From Syntrophomonadaceae bacterium (GTDB lineage Bacteria; Bacillota; Syntrophomonadia; Syntrophomonadales; Syntrophomonadaceae), in the NCBI GenBank assembly GCA_028683995.1, contig JAQUGU010000014.1, forward strand, positions 1 to 8,596: 8,596 nucleotides of DNA, read 5' to 3'. Every line of letters starts with the position of its first letter. Position 1 is the first letter of the stretch. This document shows, piece after piece, positions 1-6,368 of the stretch. The notes beneath the pieces were generated by a model, which saw nothing but the letters and a program-made list of their open reading frames with translations, made no database searches and was not told the DNA's origin. The position numbers and the translations under genes are program-made.

Positions 1-19
1 AAATGATTTGGCGATGGAC

Positions 20-47
20 AGATTGCTTCGCTGCGCTCGCAATGACA
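20..47. repeat. Copy of a widespread short interspersed repeat (ATTGCTTCGCTGCGCTCGCA core)
   Basis: The core ATTGCTTCGCTGCGCTCG (22-39) followed by CAATGACA (40-47) matches a short GC-rich sequence that I recognise as recurring, with small changes, between genes in many unrelated bacterial genomes. The ends ATTGC and GCAAT (22-26 and 39-43) can pair. It is far more GC-rich than the surrounding intergenic DNA. No function is established from the sequence. Copy number in this genome would confirm it. Confidence 0.6.
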
Positions 48-67
48 TATAAGATAGTTCGCAAAAC

Positions 68-140
68 CACGGAACAATAAGGATTTGCACGGAAAAATTT
101 ATTTATTAAAAAATCAGCGTAAATCCCGTAATAATCCGCG
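68..140. repeat. Imperfect inverted repeat with CACGGA / TCCGCG modules
   Basis: The left arm CACGGAACAATAAGGATTT (68-86) is roughly mirrored by the right arm AAATCCCGTAATAATCCGCG (121-140). GGATTT (81-86) and AAATCC (121-126) are perfect complements, and the arms flank an AT-rich centre (91-113). The modules CACGGA, GGATTTGCACGGA and AATCAGCGTAAATCC resemble a degenerate repeat of the CACGGATTT / AAATCCGCG kind that I recall from intergenic regions of many anaerobe genomes. Family membership is an inference and needs a genome-wide count. Confidence 0.45.
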
Positions 141-163
141 TCCTTCCGCTCCCTTAATAGTGA

Positions 164-191
164 CCGTAGGGAGCATCCGTGTGCCCTATGG
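164..191. repeat. Stem-loop downstream of fliI, possibly a degenerate interspersed palindromic element
   Basis: CCGTAGGG (164-171) pairs with CCCTATGG (184-191), giving 8 bp with one G-T pair. With a 2-nt bulge the stem can extend by CA (174-175) with TG (182-183). It lies about 40 bp past the fliI stop. No T run follows it on either strand, so it is not a typical intrinsic terminator, although it could protect the 3' end of the flagellar mRNA. The GTAGGG...CCC layout resembles short palindromic elements common in environmental bacterial genomes. That assignment is from memory and not certain. Confidence 0.45.
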
Positions 192-232
192 GTACGTCTA
201 CTAAAAATCTATTTTCTTGCTAAATTCTATTT

Positions 233-1561
233 TCACGCAATGCAATTATGCAGAGCGGTTAAGGTATCAGTAAGTACTGCTTCATCATATATACCCTGGC
301 GTAAAAAGCTGTGACAGTTATCTATAAGAGCAATGGCTTCATCTATGCGAGGATTGGATCCCTTTTTATAGGCCCCAATATCTATTAAATCCCGGGCCTC
401 TTCATAAGTGGCCAGGACGCTTCTAAAGCGGTTGGCATCAGCCATATGTTCAGGTGAAGCTATATCAATCATTACCCGGCTGATACTCTGAGCTATGTCA
501 ATCGCCGGGTACAGATTCAGCGCTGCCAGGTTACGGTTGAGGGCTATATGCCCATCTACTATACCTCGTACTGCATCGGTGACTGGTTCATTGAGGTCAT
601 CACCTTCGACTAGAACCGAGTAGAGTCCGGTAATGCTACCCCTTTCGGCCATACCTGCTCGCTCCAATAATTTTGGTAGCAGGGCAAAAACCGAGGGTGT
701 ATAACCCCGGGTAGCCGGAGGTTCACCTATAGCCAGTCCTACTTCCCGCTGGGCCAGGGCAAATCTGGTCAAAGAGTCCATTAAAAGTAAAACATCTAAA
801 CCCTGATCCCGAAAATACTCTGCTATGCTGGTAGCCACAAAGGCTCCTTTTAACCTTACCAGAGCTGGTTGGTCAGAGGTTGCCACCACCACCACTGATT
901 TAGCCAATCCCTCTTCTCCCAAATCCTTCTCCAGGAAATCTCTGACTTCGCGGCCTCGTTCTCCTATCAGGGCAATGACATTTATATCTGCTTCGGTATT
1001 CCTGGCTATCATCCCTATCAGGGTACTCTTACCCACTCCACTTCCAGCCAGAATACCCATGCGCTGTCCTTTACCAACGGTAATCAGACCATCGATAGCC
1101 TTTATACCTACCGGAAGTACCTGGGTAATACGCTGCCGCTTAAGCGGACTGGGCGGGGAATTCATAACCGGATAACTAAATTCCGGTTTAATCCTGCCCT
1201 TATCATCAATAATCTCCCCCAGGCCATTTAAAACCCGGCCTTTTAATTCCATTCCTACTGCTACCCTGAGGGTAGTACCAGTAGCCAGTAATTCACTTCC
1301 CGGACCTATTCCCTCCAGATTTCCCAGGGGCATGAGCAGAATTTTTCTATCTTTAAATCCCACTACTTCTGCCGGTACCAGTTGCCCACCGGCGTAATTG
1401 GTTTTAACATAGCATAGCTCCCCCAATCTTACCCGGGGGCCTGATGCCTCCAGAGTAAGACCAATAGCCTGAGATATTTTGCCTTTGAGCAGGCAGGTTG
1501 AGGCTTTTTCCAGGGCGTCCATATATTTTTCCAGCTCAAAGCGGTAATTTTCAATAATCAT
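233..1561 (-). CDS. fliI: FliI, flagellum-specific type III export ATPase
   Basis: Hexameric cytoplasmic ATPase, related to the F1 beta subunit, that releases chaperones and promotes entry of rod, hook and filament proteins into the flagellar export channel. It is 442 aa from the ATG at 1561. From that start: an N-terminal beta-barrel domain to about 95; Walker A GSGVGKST at 173-180; the GERGRE motif at 200-205 holding the likely catalytic Glu; Walker B LLLMD ending near Asp262; EPPATRGYTPSVFALLPKLL at about 280-299; and a helical C-terminal domain to the end. All catalytic motifs are intact and the length is normal. A TTG six bases upstream (1567) is in frame, but AGGAAG (1576-1571) is 9 nt from the ATG and only 3 nt from the TTG, so I chose the ATG. 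It overlaps the fliH stop by 11 nt. The expected downstream partner fliJ is not within the remaining 232 bp. Confidence 0.97.
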   Translation of the reverse strand: MIIENYRFELEKYMDALEKASTCLLKGKISQAIGLTLEASGPRVRLGELCYVKTNYAGGQLVPAEVVGFKDRKILLMPLGNLEGIGPGSELLATGTTLRVAVGMELKGRVLNGLGEIIDDKGRIKPEFSYPVMNSPPSPLKRQRITQVLPVGIKAIDGLITVGKGQRMGILAGSGVGKSTLIGMIARNTEADINVIALIGERGREVRDFLEKDLGEEGLAKSVVVVATSDQPALVRLKGAFVATSIAEYFRDQGLDVLLLMDSLTRFALAQREVGLAIGEPPATRGYTPSVFALLPKLLERAGMAERGSITGLYSVLVEGDDLNEPVTDAVRGIVDGHIALNRNLAALNLYPAIDIAQSISRVMIDIASPEHMADANRFRSVLATYEEARDLIDIGAYKKGSNPRIDEAIALIDNCHSFLRQGIYDEAVLTDTLTALHNCIA

Positions 1562-2381
1562 CGGCAACTACTTCCTGAATTGCGTTATTAACACTGGCAA
1601 TTCGGGTTTCCAATTGCGCATCTACGGATCCGGCATCACTTTCCAGTAAACACCCCCCACGGCTTACGCGTTCATCAGCCTTAATGTTCATATTTATGTG
1701 ATTAGTACCAATATCGGTTAAATACCCTTTATCCATTACCTCTAAAATATTTTCTACTTCCTGGGGGTTAACGTATACCGTAATGTTTTCCGGTCTATCC
1801 AGAAAATCAATAGCTTCCTGCAATATATTAATAATTATGTCGGGGTTAGTATTTAATTCGCCGGCTATTACCTTTTTGACCATGGCCATTACCAGACGCA
1901 CTATATCCCCTTCACAGGAACGAAAGACCTTAAGCTTTGACTGACGAGCTTCCTCCAGTAAGGCCTGGCTTTGTTGGATAGCGGCCTGCCGGTCCCCTTC
2001 AATTTCTTGTTGAGCCTGCCGCAAACCTTTCTCATAAGCTTCTTGATGAGCTTTCTGCCTAATCGAAACAGCCTCCTCGCCCGCCTGCGTTTTGACAACT
2101 TCGGCTTCTTCCCGAGCATTGGTGATTATATCCCGAGCTTCATTCCGGGCTTTTTGCAGAAGCTCCATTACCATTTGTTCCGTTTCTGTTAATATGTTTT
2201 GACTTTCCAGTTTAATCCCTTCAAGTTCCTGTTTTTCCAACTCAAGTGGATTGATATGATTGCTATCATTATCCAATATTGCTTCTTTTTCCGCCTCATC
2301 TTCTGTTTTAATGAATTCAAAGGATTCAATTACTATAGGTAAAGTAAGCAACATCTCGGAGTTTTTAATAACTTTAGACAA
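1551..2381 (-). CDS. fliH: FliH, regulator/stator of the flagellar export ATPase
   Basis: Cytoplasmic protein that dimerises through a long coiled coil, binds and restrains FliI, and tethers it to the export gate and C ring. It resembles the b and delta subunits of F-type ATPases. It is 276 aa. The N-terminus to about 45 is variable. A charged, Ala/Glu/Gln-rich coiled coil covers about 45-150 (LLQKARNEARDIITNAREEA at 74-93). The C-terminal globular domain at about 155-276 includes MAMVKKVIAGEL (165-176), VYVNPQ and the typical RGGCLLESDAGSVDAQLETR (241-260). It has no Trp anywhere, so it lacks the N-terminal Trp pair known from Salmonella FliH. The start is TTG at 2381, overlapping the fliG stop by 8 nt, with GGGGGAG (2397-2391) 9 nt upstream. 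The next Met codon (Met10, ATG at 2354) has no ribosome binding site. Confidence 0.93.
   Translation of the reverse strand: MSKVIKNSEMLLTLPIVIESFEFIKTEDEAEKEAILDNDSNHINPLELEKQELEGIKLESQNILTETEQMVMELLQKARNEARDIITNAREEAEVVKTQAGEEAVSIRQKAHQEAYEKGLRQAQQEIEGDRQAAIQQSQALLEEARQSKLKVFRSCEGDIVRLVMAMVKKVIAGELNTNPDIIINILQEAIDFLDRPENITVYVNPQEVENILEVMDKGYLTDIGTNHINMNIKADERVSRGGCLLESDAGSVDAQLETRIASVNNAIQEVVADDY
1571..1576 (-). promoter_or_regulatory. Ribosome binding site that favours the fliI ATG over the upstream TTG
   Basis: AGGAAG on the minus strand inside the end of fliH. The spacing is 9 nt to the ATG at 1561 but only 3 nt to the in-frame TTG at 1567, too short for initiation. Confidence 0.7.
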
Positions 2382-3387
2382 TTATCTCATCTCCCCCTCC
2401 GCGGGCGATAACGATTTCACCAGTCTCCTCCAATCGCCTGATAATATTAACAATACGCTGCTGTGCTTCTTCCACGTCACGCAACCTTACCGGCCCCATG
2501 AATTCTATATCCTCTTTCAGCATATCAGCAGCCCGGCTGGACATATTGTTAAATATTTTCTGGGTAACTTCGTTGCTGGACCCCTTCAGAGCCAGTGCCA
2601 AATCCTGAGATTCCACTTCCCTCAATACCCTCTGAACTGAACGATCGTCAATCATAACAATATCTTCAAATACGAACATGAGTTTCTTGATTTCTTCGGC
2701 CAGTTCCGGATCCTGTACTTCCAAAGCTTCCATAATAGTTTTTTCTGTTCCCCGATCCACCCGGTTGATTATTTCTACCACTGATTTAATTCCACCGGCA
2801 ACAGTAAGCTCCTGGGGAGCAATGGATGAAAGTTTTCTTTCCAGGACCCTTTCCACTTCCTTAATGACTTCAGGTGAAGTGGTATCCATGATAGCAATAC
2901 GTTTTGCCACCTCAGCCTGCCGGTCTGGAGGCAGAGCTGATAAGATAGCTGAAGACTTCTCCGGTTCCAGGTAGGCCAGAATGAGAGCTATGGTCTGGGG
3001 ATGCTCCGATTGGATAAAGTTTAGGAGTTGGGCCGGTTCAGTCTTGCGCATAAAGTCAAAGGGACGTACCTGCAAAGAAGCAGAAATGCGGCCAATAATC
3101 TCAACCGTTTTTTCCTCCCCGTAAGCCCTTTCCAGAACTTCTTTGGCATAGGAGATGCCACCCTGACCGATAAATTGGCTGGCCAGAGCCATTTCATAAA
3201 ACTCCCGAAAGATTTCATCCACTTTCTCATTTGAGACCTGGCGAACATTGGCAATTTCCAGTGTTACTTGCTCAATTTCTTCTTCGTTTAAATGTTGAAA
3301 AATCTTGGCCGATTTTTCTGGACCTAAAAAGATGAAGAAATTAGCAGCCTTTTGCTTGCCACTCAGAACTTTCTTTGTAGTAGCCAC
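2374..3387 (-). CDS. fliG: FliG, flagellar rotor/switch protein
   Basis: Cytoplasmic C-ring protein that binds FliF with its N-terminal domain, FliM with its middle domain, and interacts with the stator (MotA) through its C-terminal domain to make torque and set direction. It is 337 aa, the normal length. The EHPQ motif of the middle domain is at 128-131, the MFVF hinge motif at 237-240, and the C-terminal torque helix region (SSRAADMLKED, GPVRLRDVE) at about 283-306. By eye against E. coli, Arg281, Asp289 and Arg297 are kept as Arg285, Asp293 and Arg301, and Asp288 is Glu292. The start is GTG at 3387: the upstream sequence GAGGTGAT (3398-3391) is a near-perfect Shine-Dalgarno and includes the fliF TGA stop. 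The intergenic gap is 4 nt. The 3' end overlaps fliH by 8 nt, and the last codons (GGGGG run) form the fliH ribosome binding site. Confidence 0.98.
   Translation of the reverse strand: MATTKKVLSGKQKAANFFIFLGPEKSAKIFQHLNEEEIEQVTLEIANVRQVSNEKVDEIFREFYEMALASQFIGQGGISYAKEVLERAYGEEKTVEIIGRISASLQVRPFDFMRKTEPAQLLNFIQSEHPQTIALILAYLEPEKSSAILSALPPDRQAEVAKRIAIMDTTSPEVIKEVERVLERKLSSIAPQELTVAGGIKSVVEIINRVDRGTEKTIMEALEVQDPELAEEIKKLMFVFEDIVMIDDRSVQRVLREVESQDLALALKGSSNEVTQKIFNNMSSRAADMLKEDIEFMGPVRLRDVEEAQQRIVNIIRRLEETGEIVIARGGGDEIIV
2391..2400 (-). promoter_or_regulatory. G-rich ribosome binding site that supports a TTG start for fliH
   Basis: Within the fliG 3' end the minus strand reads GGAGGGGGAG (2400-2391), followed by 9 nt and TTG at 2381. 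In the fliG frame the G run encodes consecutive Gly residues of the C-terminal ARGGGDEIIV. No comparable site precedes the later ATG at 2354. Confidence 0.7.
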
Positions 3388-3391
3388 TGTA

Positions 3392-5020
3392 TCACCTCAT
3401 ATCTTCAAGTAACCAGACCTTGATTACCTGAGAAGCATTTTCAGGGTTCTCATCGATAAGCCGTCCAACTTCTTCCCTGATTCTTTGTCTTTCCTTTTCT
3501 TCCGGGGTCAGGTTATGGTCAATAATATCTTCAATGTTAATAGTTTCATCAACAATGGTTTCAAAATCACCCAAATCCTCTTCCCTGGCTACCCTTACTC
3601 TTCTTCGGGAAATTAATAACCATACCAGGATAACCAGTAATACGGCCAAAAAGGCTAGAATCCAGGGAGCATAAGGAGTAGCTACAAACTTTTGCAAAGC
3701 TCCCTGGGGACCTGCTTCGGGCTCAGCTTCGGTATAGAAATCTATAAAAGCTACAGATATATTTTCATCCAGACGAACATTTTCGTCTTTACGATTTTCT
3801 CTTAATCCACATGCAGTAGCTACTATACTGCGTATTTTTTCGATTTTCTCCTCTTCACTATCACCGATGTTGGCGTTCTCGGTACCAGCACGGTTTATAA
3901 AAACCGAAGCGGTAAGATAATCATACTGAATATCCCCCAGTGAAAAACGAGTTATCGTCTCGGTTCGATTGTTATCATAATTAACTGTTTTCTCGCTCTT
4001 ATCCCAGGTGGAAGTACCTCCTTCGGTACTGACTTCTTGATACTGCGGTATGTTGGTATCGGTACCGGGAACACCGGGCTGGGCGATACTGGTGGACGTT
4101 CCTGAATCCTTCTTTATATGTTCACTAACTACAAAGCGACCTTCAGGATCGTGAGTAAAATGCTCATCAACCTGTTCTCTATCGTTAAAATCAAGTTCGG
4201 CATTAACCCTGACTACACAATTATCTTTACCCAGAACTTTATCTAGCATGGTCTGAATAGCTTCTTCTTTCTCTTTTTCAAACTCTCTTTTCATGGTCAA
4301 TTGCATTTTGACCACATCGCCAACATTGCTTACATCAACCGGAAGATCATCTGATACCATGTTGCCATTCTGGTCAACGATAACCACGTTTTCCGACTTA
4401 AGGTCTTTTACACTGTTAGCTACCAGGTTAGTTATGGCCTGTACTTCTTTAGGAGTAAGCTTTTTATCATCTCTGGTGTTAATTACTACCGCTGCTTTAG
4501 TTTCCTGCTGGTCATCTGAAAACAGTGACTCTTCCGGTAGAGCCAGGTTAACCTTGGCGGCTTTCACTTTTTCCAGGCTCTGAATACTCCGGGCCAGTTC
4601 TCCCTGCAAGGCTGCCTGGTATTTCACTTTTTTGTCAGTCTGGGTCTCACCAAAGCTGCTCTGTTCGAAAAGTTCAAAACCGGATTCTCCCCGGGGGATG
4701 TTCTCCGCTGCCAGTTTCAAGCGGGCGGAGTCCTTGAGTTCAGAGGGAACCAAAACGGTGGTACCGTTATCCTCCAATTTACGTTTGATTTTCATTTCGT
4801 CAAGTTTTTCCGTCACTGCAGCCGCATCTTTATCATCAAGTCCTGCATAAAGCACTTGATAAGGGTTTTCTTTACCCACACTACTGACCATGATAACAAC
4901 AGCTACCAGGATAAGTAATGCAACTCCCCCGAACAAAACCTTCTGATTCAAGCTCAGGTTTGACCAGGTGTTTTTGGCCGTCTCGCCCCATTGCTTGATT
5001 TTATCAGTAAAACTTTCCAT
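3392..5020 (-). CDS. fliF: FliF, flagellar MS-ring protein
   Basis: Integral membrane protein that forms the MS ring, the base for the rod and the platform for the FliG rotor ring. It is 542 aa, typical of Firmicutes. A short cytoplasmic N-terminus precedes TM1 at about 28-47 (LFGGVALLILVAVVIMV). The secretin-like ring-building domains span roughly 50-270, including SGFELFEQSSFGETQ at 113-127 and the conserved ELARSIQSLEKVKAAKVNLA (141-160). A polar Ser/Thr/Gly-rich stretch at about 305-345 matches the poorly ordered beta-collar segment. TM2 is at about 452-470 (PWILAFLAVLLVILVWLLI). The cytoplasmic tail ends EEVGRLIDENPENASQVIKV (516-535) and WLLEDMR, the FliG-binding segment. The ATG at 5020 has GAGGAG (5033-5028) 7 nt upstream. 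The TGA stop lies inside the fliG ribosome binding site. Confidence 0.98.
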   Translation of the reverse strand: MESFTDKIKQWGETAKNTWSNLSLNQKVLFGGVALLILVAVVIMVSSVGKENPYQVLYAGLDDKDAAAVTEKLDEMKIKRKLEDNGTTVLVPSELKDSARLKLAAENIPRGESGFELFEQSSFGETQTDKKVKYQAALQGELARSIQSLEKVKAAKVNLALPEESLFSDDQQETKAAVVINTRDDKKLTPKEVQAITNLVANSVKDLKSENVVIVDQNGNMVSDDLPVDVSNVGDVVKMQLTMKREFEKEKEEAIQTMLDKVLGKDNCVVRVNAELDFNDREQVDEHFTHDPEGRFVVSEHIKKDSGTSTSIAQPGVPGTDTNIPQYQEVSTEGGTSTWDKSEKTVNYDNNRTETITRFSLGDIQYDYLTASVFINRAGTENANIGDSEEEKIEKIRSIVATACGLRENRKDENVRLDENISVAFIDFYTEAEPEAGPQGALQKFVATPYAPWILAFLAVLLVILVWLLISRRRVRVAREEDLGDFETIVDETINIEDIIDHNLTPEEKERQRIREEVGRLIDENPENASQVIKVWLLEDMR

Positions 5021-5041
5021 TACCTAACTCCTCAAGATTAG

Positions 5042-5356
5042 TTACATTTGCATGCGCATAATTTCCTGATAGGCTTCCACTATTTTATTGCGAACTTCTA
5101 TGGTAAGTTGTAAGGCCAGGTTGGCCTTTTCGTATGCAATCATGGTGTTATGTAGATAATCCTCTCCACCCAGAACAAGTTCTTTGGCGCTGTCAGCAGC
5201 ATTTTTTTGCAGGTCATCTACTTCTTGAAGTGCATTATTAAGGTATGAAATGAAATCAGTCCGGTTGTTACCTGTTTCCGAACTGGTATTCAGGTTTTTC
5301 TTATAATCAGGCGTAAGTGCTGATACAGCACTGTTGAATAACATTTCTGCTTTCAA
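5042..5356 (-). CDS. fliE: FliE, MS-ring/rod junction protein
   Basis: Small exported protein linking the FliF ring to the FlgB end of the rod, and one of the first export substrates. It is 104 aa, a normal length. The N-terminal third is variable and polar. The C-terminal half carries the family signature: HNTMIAYEKANLALQLTIEV (69-88) followed by RNKIVEAYQEIMRMQM. The start is taken as TTG at 5356, because a G7 run (5371-5365) lies 8 nt upstream. The alternative ATG at 5344 (Met5) has only a weak upstream match (GAAAGCAGAA), so a protein four residues shorter cannot be excluded. It sits between flgC (14-nt gap) and fliF (21-nt gap), as in B. subtilis. Confidence 0.95.
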   Translation of the reverse strand: MKAEMLFNSAVSALTPDYKKNLNTSSETGNNRTDFISYLNNALQEVDDLQKNAADSAKELVLGGEDYLHNTMIAYEKANLALQLTIEVRNKIVEAYQEIMRMQM

Positions 5357-5363
5357 TCCAATA

Positions 5364-5380
5364 GCCCCCCCTACCTTCCT
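5364..5380 (-). promoter_or_regulatory. G7 ribosome binding site for fliE, overlapping the flgC stop
   Basis: The minus strand reads AGGAAGGTAGGGGGGGC from 5380 to 5364. The TAG is the flgC stop, and its G begins the seven-G run 5371-5365, which ends 8 nt before the fliE TTG. A second purine-rich block, AGGAAGG, lies further upstream inside flgC. The position supports a TTG start and translational coupling of fliE to flgC. Confidence 0.65.
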
Positions 5381-5841
5381 ATATCCAGAGCCCTCATGGC
5401 CATGCTCTTGCTGGCCTCGATTACCTTGGCATTGGCCTCATAGGCTCGGGTTGCCGAAATCATGTTAATCATCTCTTCAACAATGTTAACATTGGGGTAA
5501 TTAACGTAACCCTGTTCGTCTGCATCCGGATGAGATGGGTCATAAACTTTTCTGAAGGGTTGTTCATTTTCGTCTACCGACCGGATTTCTTTTACCCTTA
5601 CCCCGGAACCCATATTTCCGATTTTTTCTTCCAGTATGCCTGCAAAATTAGCACCCGCTATCTTACCTGGTACCCTGGGGGTACGGGCCTCAAAAACTAC
5701 TACCTGCCTGCGGTAAGGGCCTTTCCCATTCTGAACCCGGGTAGTTTCAACATTAGCTATATTACTGGCTATGGTATCCATCCGCAAACGCTGGGCGGTA
5801 AGTCCAGAAGCACTAATGTCAATAGTATCAAGAAATCTCAT
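5371..5841 (-). CDS. flgC: FlgC, flagellar proximal rod protein
   Basis: Second proximal-rod subunit, exported and assembled with FlgB, FlgF and FlgG. It is 156 aa, slightly above the usual 135-150, the extra length being in the middle. The N-terminal rod signature ISASGLTAQRLRMDTIASNI lies at 9-28, followed by ANVETTR. The conserved C-terminal motif YPNVNIVEEMINMISATRAY lies at 115-134, followed by EANAKVIEASKSMAMRALDIGR, the diagnostic FlgC end. The ATG at 5841 is preceded by a G5 run (5853-5849) at 7 nt. The TAG stop (5373-5371) shares its G with a seven-G run that serves fliE, so the end of this gene is also the translation signal for the next. Confidence 0.97.
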   Translation of the reverse strand: MRFLDTIDISASGLTAQRLRMDTIASNIANVETTRVQNGKGPYRRQVVVFEARTPRVPGKIAGANFAGILEEKIGNMGSGVRVKEIRSVDENEQPFRKVYDPSHPDADEQGYVNYPNVNIVEEMINMISATRAYEANAKVIEASKSMAMRALDIGR

Positions 5842-5845
5842 GTCC

Positions 5846-6262
5846 TTACCCCCTTCCGGTAATTGCCATTCTTAATAGACGGATTTCGTTGCTCATGCTC
5901 TGACCCAGGGCATCATAAAATAGCTTGTTTTTTGTCATTTTCGCCGTTTCTACATCAATATCGACGTTATTCTCATCATTTCTGTAACTCAAATCTTTCA
6001 GCTCCCGAATTTCGGGCTCGATCTGAGTATCTTTTTCCTTTATTTGCATATGCCGTGAATCAGTTGTCCTTAGTTTATCATTAATTGTATTTTTTTCTAG
6101 GACTTTTTTAATATTTTCTTCGAAAATTACTTCCCGGCGCTTAAATCCGGGAGTATCTACATTGGCTATATTGTCAGCAATAACTCTATTTCTAACGCTT
6201 GCCGTATCCAAACCTTTATTAAGCAAGGACTGGGTCGGGGAGGTAAAAACCTTTTCCAGCAT
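5846..6262 (-). CDS. flgB: FlgB, flagellar proximal rod protein
   Basis: Axial protein exported through the flagellar type III apparatus to build the proximal rod on the FliE/MS-ring base. It is 138 aa, normal for FlgB. The N-terminal rod-family signature RNRVIADNIANVDTPGFKRR lies at 24-43. The C-terminal helix (about 103-135, DIDVETAKMTKNKLFYDALG then SNEIRLLRMAITGRG) is typical of FlgB, and these two helices pack as the coiled-coil core of rod subunits. There is no signal peptide, as expected for type III export. The ATG at 6262 has the G-rich site GGGGGTGAT 8 nt away. It is the first gene of the flagellar cluster. The stop is 4 nt before flgC, and its last codons (GGA AGG GGG) double as the flgC ribosome binding site. 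Confidence 0.97.
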   Translation of the reverse strand: MLEKVFTSPTQSLLNKGLDTASVRNRVIADNIANVDTPGFKRREVIFEENIKKVLEKNTINDKLRTTDSRHMQIKEKDTQIEPEIRELKDLSYRNDENNVDIDVETAKMTKNKLFYDALGQSMSNEIRLLRMAITGRG

Positions 6263-6368
6263 AGTAAAATCACCCCCAGGTATAATTTTCCTTAATATCT
6301 TCTACTTAAGCTACTAATATTCCTTCAATCGTTGCAATATTTAATAAAATATATCTATTTTTTGCCAC
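6263..6368 (-). promoter_or_regulatory. Flagellar operon leader (presumed promoter region upstream of flgB)
   Basis: AT-rich 106 bp between the codY terminator and the flgB ATG, and the only non-coding gap before seven flagellar genes, so a promoter is expected here. I see no convincing match to either the sigma-A or the SigD (TAAA-N15-GCCGATAT) consensus. The best weak sigma-A candidate is TTGAAG (6328-6323), an 18-nt spacer, then TAGAAG (6304-6299), each 4 of 6 to consensus. Two AATATT palindromes (6316-6321, 6336-6341) lie 20 bp apart. A half CodY-like box lies at 6284-6298. The leader ends in the flgB ribosome binding site GGGGGTGAT (6277-6269), 8 nt from the ATG when measured from GGGGGTG. 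The role as promoter region is inferred from position. Confidence 0.5.
6284..6298. promoter_or_regulatory. Possible degenerate CodY box in the flgB leader
   Basis: On the plus strand 6284-6298 reads AATTTTCCTTAATAT. Compared with the CodY consensus AATTTTCWGAAAATT, the first half is perfect (7 of 7) but the second half is poor, 10 of 15 in all. It lies just upstream of the flgB ribosome binding site. In AT-rich leader DNA such a match can arise by chance, so this is only a candidate. The supporting context is that CodY is known to repress the B. subtilis fla/che operon. Confidence 0.22.

Larger units (their letters stand above)
1..232. other. Non-coding region past fliI, made largely of repeat-like modules
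   Basis: I see no credible gene, RNA gene or canonical terminator here. It contains three different repeat-like modules (20-47, 68-140, 164-191) separated by short AT-rich pieces. In B. subtilis and many relatives fliJ follows fliI within a few bases, so this gap marks a break in the usual fla/che order. Whether the cluster resumes beyond the window cannot be seen. Confidence 0.7.

Noticed and set aside
164..191. Rho-independent terminator for the flagellar operon
   Set aside because: The stem is reasonable, but no T run follows it on the minus strand, so I list it as a stem-loop/repeat instead.
1..232. CRISPR array or tRNA gene in the gene-free end
   Set aside because: There are no regularly spaced identical repeats and no cloverleaf with an anticodon arm or a T-loop GTTCRA box. 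The modules differ from each other.
825..1175. Plus-strand open frame of 116 codons inside fliI
   Set aside because: It lies antisense to the conserved ATPase core including Walker A. The composition is what a mirrored coding frame gives, with no recognisable domain and no separate promoter.
1901..2119. Basic 72-codon minus-strand frame inside fliH
   Set aside because: It is an out-of-frame reading of the charged FliH coiled coil. The Lys/Arg richness comes from shifted Glu/Ala/Gln codons.
2260..2640. Plus-strand open frame of 126 codons across the fliH/fliG junction
   Set aside because: It is antisense to two well-conserved genes and has no family features or a clear ribosome binding site.
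5530..5862. Plus-strand open frame of 110 codons opposite flgC
   Set aside because: It is a shadow of flgC, which is certain from its rod signatures. No independent support.
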